The notes under the pieces: model-generated
The model's input: the letters and a program-made list of their open reading frames with translations, nothing else
What the model was told of the DNA's origin: nothing
Databases searched by the model: none
Shown here: positions 27,227 through 36,131 of the stretch, in pieces
How positions within the stretch are numbered: position 1 is the stretch's first letter
Layout: the number at the start of each line of letters is the position of its first letter
NCBI RefSeq assembly: GCF_002954775.1
Contig: NZ_PJME01000012.1
Span: forward strand, 153,613-217,612
DNA: 64,000 bases
Direction: 5' to 3'
Source of the DNA: Streptomyces geranii
GTDB taxonomy: Bacteria; Actinomycetota; Actinomycetes; Streptomycetales; Streptomycetaceae
Translations under genes and position numbers: made by a program

Positions 27227-28813
27227 TCACTCCGCCTGTTCGCGTCCGGCCAGGCGCACCTCTTCGTTGTCCAGGGTTGCCTGGAGGCGGCGCAGCACGG
27301 TGTCGTCGATGTCGCGTTCGTCGCGCAGGCGGACGACGGTTGCGCGTTTGTGGGCGATGAGCGCCAGGCGGAGGTCGGTGTAGTGGCGGTTGTGGAGCAG
27401 CGCGGGGTCTCCGTCCGAGCCCACGCTTCTGGCCCGTACGGTGGCCAGGTGGGCCTCGTACTCCTGGCGCAGCCACTCCATGACCTTCGGGGAGGTGCCC
27501 AGTTCGTCCGCGAGTCGCGGGAGCGCCTGGAGTGCCTCCTCGGTTGCCGTGGTGTCGGCGAGAACCTCTTCCTCGTCGACGGAGGTGTCGTGCGGCAGCC
27601 TGGCCCAGCGCACGACACGCGGCAGCAGCAGTCCCTGCACCACGAGGGTCACCACGATGACGCCGGAGGTGACGAAGACGATGAAGTCACGCTCGGGGAA
27701 GGGAGCGCCCGAGTCGAGGGTCGCCGGCACGGAGAGTGCCACGGCGAGCGACACCGCGCCCCTGAAGCCCGCGAACCCGCTGACCACGCGGGCGCGGTGA
27801 CTCATTCTCAGTTCCCGCTGCTGGGGCCGTCGGTCGATCAGGCGGACCAGGTACGTCGACGAGAACAGGAACGCGAACCGGACCAGGACGAGGACCAGGC
27901 TGACCACGCCGATCGCGATCAGCCCGTCCCGGAGGTCGGACCGGCTCAAGTGGCGCAGCGCGTACTGGAGTTCCACCCCGACCAGGACGAACAGGGTGCC
28001 GTTGATGATGAAGGTGAGCAGGGGCCAGAAGGCCAGGGCCTGGCGGCGGTGCTCGGCGCGGATGAGACTGGGAGCCACCTGGGCCATGATCAGCCCGCTC
28101 ACGACGACCGCGAGGACTCCCGAGGCGTGGATGAACTCGGCGAGCAGATAGGCGGTGAACGGCGCAAGGATCATGACGAGGTTGCCCAGCAGGGGATCGT
28201 CCAGGCGGCGTCGCAGATTCATGTTGACCCAGGCGACCGCCACCCCCACCGCGGCCCCTCCCCCGTAGGCCAGGAGGAACAGTGCGCCGACGTGCGGAAG
28301 GGTGAGGTGGTCCTCGCCGACCGTGATACCGACCGCCAGGCCGAAGATGACCAGGGCGGTGCCGTCGTTGACCAGGCTCTCCGCACGCAGCACGGTGACC
28401 TGACGGCGCGGCAGCGCGCGGGCCAGGACGCCCACCGCTGTCGCGTCGGTGGGGGCCACGGCCGCGCCCAGCGCCCAGGCCGGTCCCCATGGCAGGCCGA
28501 GCGCGTGTCCGGCGACCGCCACCGCGCCCGCGGTGAGAATCACCAGGACGGTGCTGAGCAGAGCGATGCCGCGCAGGTTCGTCCGGATCTCCCGCATGGA
28601 CGTGGTGAGGCTCTCCCAGTACAGCAAGACCGGAAGGAAGAGCAACAGCACTACTTCCGGTGGGAGTTGGGTCTGACGCGCGGCGGGCACCAGCCCGACG
28701 AGTGCACCCACGACCAGCAGCACGACGGGCGGTGCGACGCCCAGGCGCTGCGCGACGAACTGGCCGACCAGCACCGCCACGCCCAGGAGTACGACGAGTT
28801 CGAGACCGATCAC
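27227..28813 (-). CDS. Na+/H+ antiporter (CPA1/NhaP-type)
   Basis: The 528-aa membrane protein starts at GTG (VIGLELVVLLG) with AGGAG 8 nt upstream. It has about a dozen hydrophobic segments. Diagnostic motifs include ALGAAVAPTDATAVGVLA and ESLVNDGTALVIFGLAV, the ND pair of the antiporter core, and FRGAVSLAVALSVP. A ~110-residue charged cytoplasmic tail follows. The family exchanges Na+ (or K+) for protons. It is probably cotranscribed with the amidohydrolase. Confidence 0.9.
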   Translation of the reverse strand: MIGLELVVLLGVAVLVGQFVAQRLGVAPPVVLLVVGALVGLVPAARQTQLPPEVVLLLFLPVLLYWESLTTSMREIRTNLRGIALLSTVLVILTAGAVAVAGHALGLPWGPAWALGAAVAPTDATAVGVLARALPRRQVTVLRAESLVNDGTALVIFGLAVGITVGEDHLTLPHVGALFLLAYGGGAAVGVAVAWVNMNLRRRLDDPLLGNLVMILAPFTAYLLAEFIHASGVLAVVVSGLIMAQVAPSLIRAEHRRQALAFWPLLTFIINGTLFVLVGVELQYALRHLSRSDLRDGLIAIGVVSLVLVLVRFAFLFSSTYLVRLIDRRPQQRELRMSHRARVVSGFAGFRGAVSLAVALSVPATLDSGAPFPERDFIVFVTSGVIVVTLVVQGLLLPRVVRWARLPHDTSVDEEEVLADTTATEEALQALPRLADELGTSPKVMEWLRQEYEAHLATVRARSVGSDGDPALLHNRHYTDLRLALIAHKRATVVRLRDERDIDDTVLRRLQATLDNEEVRLAGREQAE

Positions 28814-28880
28814 GGGGTTTGCTCCTGGGTCGGGCGGACGGCCGGCGGGAGTCCAGTGGCCGTCATCGGGCACGTCTTGA

Positions 28881-29681
28881 TCATCTGGGTACCAGCTTCA
28901 GCGTCGTGGAGCGCGCCGCCACCATGGGATCGACGTACGCGCCGCCGAAGCGGCCGTACTTGGTGCGGTACGCGGTGTCGATGCGGTCGTTCACGCCGGA
29001 GTCCGGCACCTCGACGAAGGTGACGTCCTTGTCGACGCCGCCGGATCGGACGTGCCCCTCATGGCTTGCGTGGGCCGTGCGCCACCAGCCGCCGTCCACC
29101 CTCCGGAAGGAGCGGACGTACAGGTCGTCGCCGTCGCGGACGACCCAGATCGGCACCGGTCGGTGAGGAGTGCCGTCCCGCCGGAGCGGAGACATCTGCA
29201 ACTCGTCCGCCCCACCGATGCGGTCGAGCTCGTCGCTCGTCCATGTCGGCGCCGACGCGACGGAAGTGCCGGTGAGCGGTTCACCGAGATGGGTACGGGT
29301 GATTCCGAGCGAGTCCTCGAAAACGCGGTAGTCGGTGATCAGACCGCCGCCGACGGTGAAACGCAGGATCATCTCGCTTTCGAGCACCTGCCCCGAGGGA
29401 TGGAACCGGGAGGTGTACCGGCCCGGCACCAGGACCCGTCCGTCGGACTCCACCATGGTGCCCAGTTCGAATGCGAGTGGCTCGACGGCGGCGAAGAACG
29501 CGGCGAGTGACCGCCCGGCCTCCTCCGGCCCGGTGCGGCTCCCGGCCCAGGGGGTGAGCGCCGGATCGCCCGGGATCGTCCACGTCACATCGGGAGCGAA
29601 GTGGACGAGGATCCGCTCCGGGTCGCGTGTGCCGAAGGCGTCGAAGTACGCCTCGACGGTGGCGATCGCCTCGCTGGTCAT
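28881..29681 (-). CDS. SnoaL/NTF2-like domain fused to DUF2255-like domain
   Basis: Residues 1-~130 of this 266-aa protein form an NTF2/SnoaL-like fold (AIATVEAYFDAFGTRDPERIL, FAPDVTWTIPGD). Residues ~145-266 match a DUF2255-like domain (WTSDELDRIGGADELQMSPLRRDG, VRDGDDLYVRSFRR, GWWRTAHASHEG), a split-barrel-like module usually found alone. The fusion suggests a small-molecule binding or modifying enzyme. It precedes the antiporter by 67 bp on the same strand. Directly upstream is an extreme G/C tract. Confidence 0.8.
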   Translation of the reverse strand: MTSEAIATVEAYFDAFGTRDPERILVHFAPDVTWTIPGDPALTPWAGSRTGPEEAGRSLAAFFAAVEPLAFELGTMVESDGRVLVPGRYTSRFHPSGQVLESEMILRFTVGGGLITDYRVFEDSLGITRTHLGEPLTGTSVASAPTWTSDELDRIGGADELQMSPLRRDGTPHRPVPIWVVRDGDDLYVRSFRRVDGGWWRTAHASHEGHVRSGGVDKDVTFVEVPDSGVNDRIDTAYRTKYGRFGGAYVDPMVAARSTTLKLVPR

Positions 29682-29748
29682 GGCTGACGGTCCGTTCTCC
29701 TCGGTGGCCGCGGCAGCCGAACGGCCGCTGCTGCTCGGTGGTGCCGGC

Positions 29749-29833
29749 GGGGGGGGGGGGGGGGGGCCCCCCCCCCCCCCCCCCCCGCGGGGGGCGGGGG
29801 GGGGGGGGGCCCCCCCCCCCCCCCCCCCCCCCC
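29749..29833. repeat. Extreme G/C homopolymer tract, possible assembly artefact over a hairpin
   Basis: The tract reads as G18, C20, a short GC linker, G6, C, G14 and C24, so the G and C runs can fold on each other. It lies between two minus-strand genes, where a terminator would be expected. Runs of this length are almost never stable in a genome and often mark a failed consensus. I take the exact sequence as unreliable. Confidence 0.8.
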
Positions 29834-29851
29834 GCCGGGGCTCTGCTCAGG

Positions 29852-30868
29852 TCAGGGACGCAGCAGCGTCTTGATGGCGCGGCGTTCGGCCATGGCCTTG
29901 TAGCCTTCGGCGGCCTCCTCCAGGGGCAGGGTGAGGTCGAAGACCTTGCCCGGCTTGATACGGCCGCTGAAGACGCGGTCGATCAGGTCGGGGAGGTAGG
30001 CGCGCACGGGGGCGGGTCCGCCGCGCAGACCGACGTGGGAGAAGAAGAGCTGCTGGCCGTCGATCCGCGTGCCGTGGGGAAAGCCGACGAAGCCGACGTT
30101 GCCACCCGGGCGGGCCGACTGCAGGCCCTGGTGCATCGACTCCTGTGTGCCGACGCACTCGAGGACCGAGTCGGCACCGATACCGTCCGTCAGTTCCTTG
30201 ACGCGGGCGACGCCTTCTTCGCCGCGTTCGGTGACGATGTCGGTGGCGCCGAACTCCAGGGCCAGCTTCTGCCGGGACTCGTGCCGGGACATGGCGATGA
30301 TCCGCTCGGCGCCGAGTTCCCTCGCGGCGATGACACCGGAGAGACCGACCGCGCCGTCTCCGACGACCACCGCGGTCGAACCGGGCCTGACCTCGGCGGC
30401 CTTGGCGGCGTACCAGCCGGTGCCCATGACGTCGGAGAGGGTCAGCAGGTCCGGGATCAGGTCGTCGTCCGGCTGCTCCGGGGTGGGGACCAGGGTGCCG
30501 TCGGCGAGGGGGACCCGGACGTACTCGGCCTGGGCGCCGTTCACCCACTGCGCGTGCCGGCAGGAGGTCTGGTAGCCGGCCCGGCAGATCGGGCAGGTGT
30601 TGTCGGAGGCGACGAAGGAGCCGATGACGAACTGGCCCGGCCTGACGGTCGACACGTCGCTGCCGACCTCCTCGACGACGCCGACGTACTCGTGGCCGAT
30701 CGGCTGCGGCGCGGTGACCGGCAGGACCCCCCGGTAGCTCCACAGGTCGGAGCCGCACACGCAGGTGGCGACGGTGCGGATGACCGCGTCCGTCGGCGCC
30801 GTGATCCTCGGCTCGGGGTGGTCTTCGACCCGGATGTCACCGGGTGCGTGAATGATGGTTGCGCGCAT
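29852..30868 (-). CDS. Zinc-dependent alcohol dehydrogenase family protein
   Basis: The 338-aa medium-chain dehydrogenase has the catalytic-zinc region CVCGSDLW and GHEYVGVVEEVG. Structural-zinc cysteines lie in CPICRAGYQTSCRHAQW. The Rossmann motif is VVGDGAVGLSG, and a late G-rich GGNVGFVGFPHG follows. It oxidises alcohols or reduces aldehydes with NAD(P). It lies 108 bp downstream of the CMD-like gene and is divergent from an MmyB-type regulator, so it probably belongs to that regulator's target operon. Confidence 0.92.
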   Translation of the reverse strand: MRATIIHAPGDIRVEDHPEPRITAPTDAVIRTVATCVCGSDLWSYRGVLPVTAPQPIGHEYVGVVEEVGSDVSTVRPGQFVIGSFVASDNTCPICRAGYQTSCRHAQWVNGAQAEYVRVPLADGTLVPTPEQPDDDLIPDLLTLSDVMGTGWYAAKAAEVRPGSTAVVVGDGAVGLSGVIAARELGAERIIAMSRHESRQKLALEFGATDIVTERGEEGVARVKELTDGIGADSVLECVGTQESMHQGLQSARPGGNVGFVGFPHGTRIDGQQLFFSHVGLRGGPAPVRAYLPDLIDRVFSGRIKPGKVFDLTLPLEEAAEGYKAMAERRAIKTLLRP

Positions 30869-30976
30869 GATGCCTTCTCAACTCTTGTCGGTCTGTCGTG
30901 GCGTCAGGGCCGGGCACGCGCTGAACACGGGGGCCGTTGAGGTCGTCGTCCCAGAGGTGTTCGAGCCGGGTGGACA

Positions 30977-31309
30977 TCAGTCGGGCTGCTCGGACCTCTC
31001 CACGATCTCCTTGAGCTGGGTCATCGCGGTCATGGAGTTGGGCCATCCGGCGTAGAACGCCAGATGGGTGATGGCCTCGACCAGCTCGTCCTTGGTCACA
31101 CCGTTCTCCAGCGCCTTGCCGAGGTGGAAACCGAGCTGGTCGGTCCGGTACAGGGCGGCGAGAGCGGTGACAGTGATCAGGCTGCGGTCGCGCGGGGACA
31201 GACCCGGCCGCTCCCAGATGTCGCCGAACAGGACGGTGTCGGTCAATTCCGCGAGCTTGGGCGCGAACTCCTGGATCGCAGGTGGCGCGAACTTCTTCCG
31301 CTCGGACAT
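30977..31309 (-). CDS. Carboxymuconolactone decarboxylase/AhpD-like protein
   Basis: The 110-aa protein has the CMD pattern: GDIWERPGLSPRDRSLITV at ~28-46, QLGFHLGKALENGVT and ELVEAITHLAFYAGWPN. The thioredoxin-like CxxC of AhpD peroxidases is absent, so a peroxidase role is unlikely and a gamma-carboxymuconolactone-type role fits better. It precedes the alcohol dehydrogenase and is divergent from an MmyB regulator. A 46-codon frame whose ATG overlaps its stop (TGATG) may be the remnant of a coupled gene. Confidence 0.88.
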   Translation of the reverse strand: MSERKKFAPPAIQEFAPKLAELTDTVLFGDIWERPGLSPRDRSLITVTALAALYRTDQLGFHLGKALENGVTKDELVEAITHLAFYAGWPNSMTAMTQLKEIVERSEQPD

Positions 31310-31657
31310 GGGACGTGCTCCTTGCGTGTGTGCGGGGGGATTTCAGGATTCCCGGCCTCCGGGCTGGGGCCGGGTCGGTGCCGGCTGCGGAGCGAAGCGA
31401 GTTCGGCAGGGGTCGGAGAGACGTGTTTGAAATAGGAAACCAGCAACTTCCGGAAAGGAATTCCCGTCGGGCGATTGCCCGTTCCGACTGTCTGGGTAAA
31501 TACTCACCGCAAGTCGATTCCGGCCACCGAACACGAAACCGACCCTGCCATGCGCACGGGAACCCTCAAAGGGGAGAATTCCATCCGCGGAATCACTTAT
31601 CCAGGGGAGAGATCCCTACCCCCCTCCCGAAGGCCGAGCGGTGCAACACTGGCTGCT
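31310..31657. other. Divergent promoter region between CMD-like gene and MmyB regulator
   Basis: This 348-bp gap holds the regulatory palindrome at 31603-31627 and a second, partial match near 31569-31585 (AAAGGGGAGAATTCC). The rest should contain the promoter of the CMD/dehydrogenase operon. No gene was seen. Confidence 0.6.
31603..31627 (+). promoter_or_regulatory. Copy of the AGGGGA-N9-ACCCCYCACA palindrome
   Basis: The site reads AGGGGA, GAGATCCCT, then ACCCCCCTCC. It ends 30 bp before the MmyB start codon, about 18 bp upstream of a -10-like AACACT at 31645-31650. The position would suit an activator or autoregulator. Confidence 0.6.
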
Positions 31658-32503
31658 ATGACCAGCGACGCGCATCTGAACGAGCTGGGATCATTTCTCA
31701 AGGCGCTGAGGGCCGGACTGAGCCCGCGCACCGTCGGCCTGCCCGACACCGGCGGCCGGCGTGTGCCCGGCCTGCGCAGGGAGGAGGTCGCCCTGCTCGC
31801 CGCCATCAGCTCCGACCACTACACAAGGCTTGAGCAGGGCCGCATCCAGCCGTCGGCGGCGGTGCTGGGCGCCCTGGCCCATGCCCTTCATCTGTCCGAT
31901 CACCAGCGTGACCACCTGTTCGAGCTGGCCGGCCGGCAAAGGGCACAGCACCGCCGCCCGGCCACCCAGAAGGCGCACCCGCAGTTGCGCCGCCTGCTCG
32001 ACGGTCTCACCGCGAGTCCCGGCGTGGTGATCGGCCACCGTATGGACATCCTCGCGTGGAATCCGCTCGCCGCCGCTCTCATCACCGACTTCGCGAAGGT
32101 GCCGGAGGACAAGCGGAACTGCGCCCGCATCCTCTTCACCGACCCGTCCATGCGGACCCTGTACGCGGACTGGCGTGCGGAAGCCCGTGGCTGCGTGTCC
32201 CATCTGCGCACGACGGCCGCCCGCTACCCGGACGATCCGCGGCTGACCAGTCTGGTCGGCGAACTCTCCATGCAGGACAGCGACTTCGGGCAATGGTGGG
32301 GAGACCGTCGCGAGCCCTCGCGCAGACTGGGCATGAAGAGGTTCCACCACCCCCTCGTCGGCGAACTCGTCCTCGACCGGGACACCTTCACCTGCGCGGG
32401 CGATCCGGATCAGGAACTCGTCGTCTGGACGGCGGAGCCCGGCACACGGTCGTACGACGGACTGCGAGACCTCGCCTCCCGGACACCCGGTCAGGTCGGC
32501 TGA
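31658..32503 (+). CDS. XRE-family regulator with MmyB-like C-terminal domain
   Basis: The 281-aa protein has an N-terminal HTH (LNELGSFLKALRAGLSPRTV, RRVPGLRREEVALLAAIS, YTRLEQGRIQPS, residues 7-70). The MmyB-like ligand domain (GVVIGHRMDILAWNPLAAAL, LYADWRAEARGCVSHLR, HPLVGELVLDRDTF) may bind a fatty acid or similar ligand. The ATG lacks an SD and has AACACT 7 nt upstream, so the mRNA is probably leaderless. It is a close relative of the next gene and shares its start context, suggesting tandem duplication. It is divergent from the CMD/alcohol-dehydrogenase genes. Confidence 0.88.
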   Translation: MTSDAHLNELGSFLKALRAGLSPRTVGLPDTGGRRVPGLRREEVALLAAISSDHYTRLEQGRIQPSAAVLGALAHALHLSDHQRDHLFELAGRQRAQHRRPATQKAHPQLRRLLDGLTASPGVVIGHRMDILAWNPLAAALITDFAKVPEDKRNCARILFTDPSMRTLYADWRAEARGCVSHLRTTAARYPDDPRLTSLVGELSMQDSDFGQWWGDRREPSRRLGMKRFHHPLVGELVLDRDTFTCAGDPDQELVVWTAEPGTRSYDGLRDLASRTPGQVG

Positions 32504-32540
32504 CCTGCCACGGGAAGGACGCGATGTGATTGCCGAACCC

Positions 32541-32565
32541 TGGGAGAAAATCCTCCCCCTCAATT
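32541..32565 (+). promoter_or_regulatory. Degenerate copy of the AGGGGA-N9-ACCCCYCACA palindrome
   Basis: The site reads TGGGAGAAAATCCTCCCCCT followed by CAAT. It lies ~30 bp before the start of the second MmyB regulator, with a -10-like GACACT at 32582-32587, 7 nt before its ATG. It is the weakest match of the seven. Confidence 0.5.
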
Positions 32566-32594
32566 TCCGGATGAACGCTGCGACACTGGCCACT

Positions 32595-33464
32595 ATGTAC
32601 AGCAAAGAACATTTGCCTGAACTAGGAGAGTTCCTCAAGGAGTGCCGAGCCCAACTCAGCCCGCGGACCGTGGGCCTGCCCGAGACCGGGTCCTCCCGGC
32701 GCCTGCCGGGACTGCGCAGGGAGGAGGTCGCCCGACTCCTGGGAATCAGCACCCACGCCTATGCACGGTTGGAGCAGGGGCGCGCTCCTGTGCCGAGGTC
32801 GGTGCTCGCCGCGCTCGTGCGTGTCCTGCACCTCGACGACGACCAGCGCGAGCACCTGCTCGGGCTGGCCGCGAGCGGCGGGTACGAACCGCGCCGCCGC
32901 CCGGTGCAGAAGGTCCACCCGCAGCTCAGGCGCGTCCTCGACGAGCTGACGACGACTCCCGCGCTCGTCCTGGGCCGGCAGTTGGACATCCTCGCCTGGA
33001 ACCCTCTGGCAGCCGCCCTTCTCACCGACTTCGCCCTGGTCCCGGAGAAGAAGCGGAACTACGCCCGGCTGCTCTTCACCGACCCCGCCTACCGGGATCT
33101 GTATCTCGACTGGCGGACGAACGCCCGGATCTGCGTCGCCCACCTGCGCATGGAAGCCGCCAGGCGCCCTGGCGACCCCGGGCTGACCGCGCTCGTCGGC
33201 GAACTCTCGGTGGCCGACGCCGAATTCCGGCAGTGGTGGGCAGGCCGCCCGATGACCGGTCTGCGGATGGGCACCAAGAGGTTGCGACATCCGCTCGTCG
33301 GCGACCTCACCCTCGACTGGGACAGCCTGACCTGCACGGCCGACCCCGAACAGAAGCTGGTGATCTCGACCGCCGATCCCGGCAGCCCGTCCCATGACGG
33401 GCTTCTCTTCCTGGCGTCGTGGAACGCGGCCCCGCACACCCCTGCCCGGGATGCGGCAGCCTGA
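32595..33464 (+). CDS. XRE-family regulator with MmyB-like C-terminal domain (tandem paralogue)
   Basis: The 289-aa protein matches its neighbour throughout: LPELGEFLKECRAQLSPRTV, RRLPGLRREEVARLLGIS, YARLEQGRAPVP, then LVLGRQLDILAWNPLAAALL and HPLVGDLTLDWDSLTC. The start MYSKEHLPELG aligns with MTSDAHLNELG of the upstream copy. The bases before both ATGs agree (GCRACACTGGC then CT). An upstream in-frame GTG is rejected because it would include the palindrome in the coding region. Likely a self-regulated small-ligand sensor; targets are inferred to be palindrome-bearing operons in this window. Confidence 0.88.
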   Translation: MYSKEHLPELGEFLKECRAQLSPRTVGLPETGSSRRLPGLRREEVARLLGISTHAYARLEQGRAPVPRSVLAALVRVLHLDDDQREHLLGLAASGGYEPRRRPVQKVHPQLRRVLDELTTTPALVLGRQLDILAWNPLAAALLTDFALVPEKKRNYARLLFTDPAYRDLYLDWRTNARICVAHLRMEAARRPGDPGLTALVGELSVADAEFRQWWAGRPMTGLRMGTKRLRHPLVGDLTLDWDSLTCTADPEQKLVISTADPGSPSHDGLLFLASWNAAPHTPARDAAA

Positions 33465-33661
33465 CGCCGGACGGGAGGAATGTCCAGCCCGACCTCGGTG
33501 GGGAATCGTGTACGGTCCGGAGATCCCTGCCGGGCCGGTGACCATGTGGCTCCAGGGTCTCCTGTCGAAACACGTCACCGTCCCGCAACACCCGAAAGTC
33601 AAGTTGCCCGCATCGTGCGAGGCGAGTGAATCGTGCGGTTGTGGGACGTCCTGAGCGGCCG

Positions 33662-36045
33662 ATGGATCCTCGGGCCAGTGCTTTGCAGCATTCCTCTCAC
33701 GAGATGCGGGTGCTGCGGGAAACAGCCGGAAAGCCGACCTACCGGGTGATGGCCGGCCGGGCGGGCTCCTCGGTGACCGCGCTGGCGCAGGCCGCTTCGG
33801 GCGATCGGCTGCCGTCGCTTGCGATGGTGCTGGCGTACGCGCGGGCGTTCGGGGCGGATCCGGCCGAGTGGGAGCTGCGGTGGAAGGGGGCGGCCGAGGA
33901 GGTAGCGGCCGAGGAGGCGGAGTGCCGGCAGGCTCCGTACCGGGGGCTGGTGCGGTTCGAGCCCGTTGACCATGGGCTGTTCTTCGGCCGCGACCGGCTT
34001 GTGGAGCAGTTGGGCGATCTGGTCCGCGGGCATCGGTTCACGGTGGTGCTCGGTGCTGCTTCAGCGGACCAGCCGTCGGGAGGAGATCGACACAGCCGCC
34101 CGTCGGGTCGCAGCGGTGGCCGACGCGATGCGCACGACCGATCCCAGGACCGCCATGTTGCTCGGCGTCGCCGCCTGGCGGATCGCCCCGCTCCCCGAAA
34201 CCCGTTCCGCCTTGCTCGCCGCCGACGCACAACCCGAACTGGACGCCTTCACCGCCCCCGCGCCCGACAGCGACGCCCTGCGCCGTCTCGTCGATTCCGG
34301 CCGTACGCTGCTCAGCGCGAACGGCCGGAACTGGCGGACCTGGGACGTCGCTGCTCACCGCCCCATCGCCTCGGGGCGGCTCCCGGACACACCGGTGACA
34401 GGGGCGAGTACGGACGGCAGGGTGCTCTCCATCGAAGGAGCCGGCGGCGGTCGCCTGTGGGACACCTCAGCCGGGAAGTCGACCGGCGGCACGGCGCGGC
34501 CTCTTCCGTCGTCGGACATGCTCAGCTTCGGTTCCGGCAGCCGCGGCTACCTGGTGAGCAACCTCTACAACGATCAGGTGGAGCTGCGTTCCCTCACAGA
34601 CGGGCGGGTGCTGTTCCGGGCGGAGGCGGATGCTCCGACGAAGGTCGTCCCGAGCGCCGACGACCGCCTGGTGGCCGTCTGCCCCCACGGAGGCGTGCTG
34701 ACGGTCCAGGCCATCGTCCACCACCGCGCCCTGCGCGGCGGGTGGCAGCGTCAGGGCCAAAGCCACTGTGACGACGACAACGAACGGCTCGCCGACCTCT
34801 CCAGCGGCGGCGTGCGCGTCTGGGACATAGCTTCCGGGCGTCCGCTACGCCGCATTCAGTCACGACGGGGCCTTCCTGGCTGTCTCCGGACACGACGAGA
34901 TCACGGTGTGGCGACTGTCCGCCCCCGATGCCCCCGTATTCCGTCATCCTCTGCACGGCCAGGTCCTCCACGACGGCATCGTCTGGGATCCGGGTCGGCC
35001 GGTCCTGCGCTACCTGGAAGGCAGCACCGTCCACTCACTCGACCTCGGCCCCGTCCTGACCGCCCCCTGGAACAGCCACCCCCTGAACGAGGCCCTGCTC
35101 AGCCCGGACAGCCGCACCTTCGCCACCGCCGAGCGGTCCGCGACCGGCTACCGCTTCCAACTGCGCGACACCCGTGACGGACATCTGCTCCGCACGCTGC
35201 CCTCCTCCCCGCTGCCCGTGTCCATGGACCCGGCCGACCCGGTCGTCGCGCGGGACACCACGCCCCTGATGTCCTTCAGCCCCGACAGCACGGCGTTCAC
35301 TCACGGCCTCTCCGCAGCAGGCTTCGAAGCCTCCCCCCAGCGTTTCGTCGTCTGGGACATGTCCCGCGACCGCGAACGGACCGCGCTGCACCTGGCGCGG
35401 GAGTCTCTCTCCCAAGTCCTCTCGGTCGTGCTCGGTCCCGACGGCCGGACGCTGGTGGCATCCAGGACACGTGGCATCGGTCATCAGAGAGGCGAGATGT
35501 GGAACACCGGAAGCCGCAGCAGGACAGCGGTACTGGAAGGCCTCGGCAGCGTCCATCTGGCCGTGCGCCCGGACGGCCGACTGCTTGCCGGAGACGTGGA
35601 CTTCACCGATCTGGCGTCCGGCCGGGTCACTCGGCGCACCCTCAGCCGGGGCGAACAGATCAACGCCCTGGCCTTCAGCCCGGACGGCTCCCGCATGGCG
35701 GCGGGTGACACGACCGGCCGCGTGGCCCTGTGGGACAGGACCCTCCGCCATCGCACGGGCGTCCTGCCGAACCTGTTCCCCGCAGCACTCGGTCACACCT
35801 CGGAAGCAGTCAGCGCCCTCGCCTTCAGTCCGGACGGAAACATCCTCGCCGTCGCGGGCGCCGCCGGAACCCTCCAGCTCTGGGACACCGCCACCGAACA
35901 ACCCGTTGGCGGCAACCTTGCCACCTCCGGCGAGCCCATCCACTTCCTCGCCTTCGGCCCCGACAGCACCACTCTCTACGTCAGCGGCGACCACGCACCG
36001 CTCCAGCGGTACTCCGTCACTCCCGCCCACGCCATCGCACCGGAC
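33662..36045 (+). pseudogene. Decayed nSTAND-type regulator with WD40 repeats
   Basis: The N-terminus has an XRE-like HTH (MRVLRETAGKPTYRVMAGRA, SVTALAQAASGDRLPSLAMV) followed by YRGLVRFEPVDHGLFFGRD, the usual entry to an nSTAND1 ATPase. The frame then breaks right where Walker A should be (TVVLGA), and most of the ATPase is missing. Coding resumes in another frame with MLLGVAAWRIAPLPETRSAL and WD40-like sequence (WDTSAGKSTGG). It shifts again near 34900 and continues with clear WD repeats (LAFSPDGSRMAAGDTTGRVALWD, here split; LAFSPDGNILAVAGAAGT). At least two frame changes and one large deletion make it non-functional. Family members normally exceed 1,200 aa. Confidence 0.82.
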
Positions 36046-36131
36046 ACGCCGACGGGCGACCCCTCGAACCAAAAGAACCCTGCAGGCAGAACCGAGCGAA
36101 TCGGTTTCCTCGGGAAGTCTCGACAGAACAG

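Noticed and set aside
27086..29023. 645-codon open frame opposite the antiporter
   Set aside because: It mirrors the transmembrane gene. Its Asp/Gln/His-rich translation has no known domain.
29749..29833. G/C tract as a genuine terminator or G-quadruplex
   Set aside because: The position is right, but the run lengths are so extreme that the sequence itself is doubtful. It was listed as a repeat instead.
30840..30977. 46-codon frame starting in TGATG at the CMD-like stop
   Set aside because: It overlaps the start of the alcohol dehydrogenase, has no recognisable motif and is most likely a remnant.
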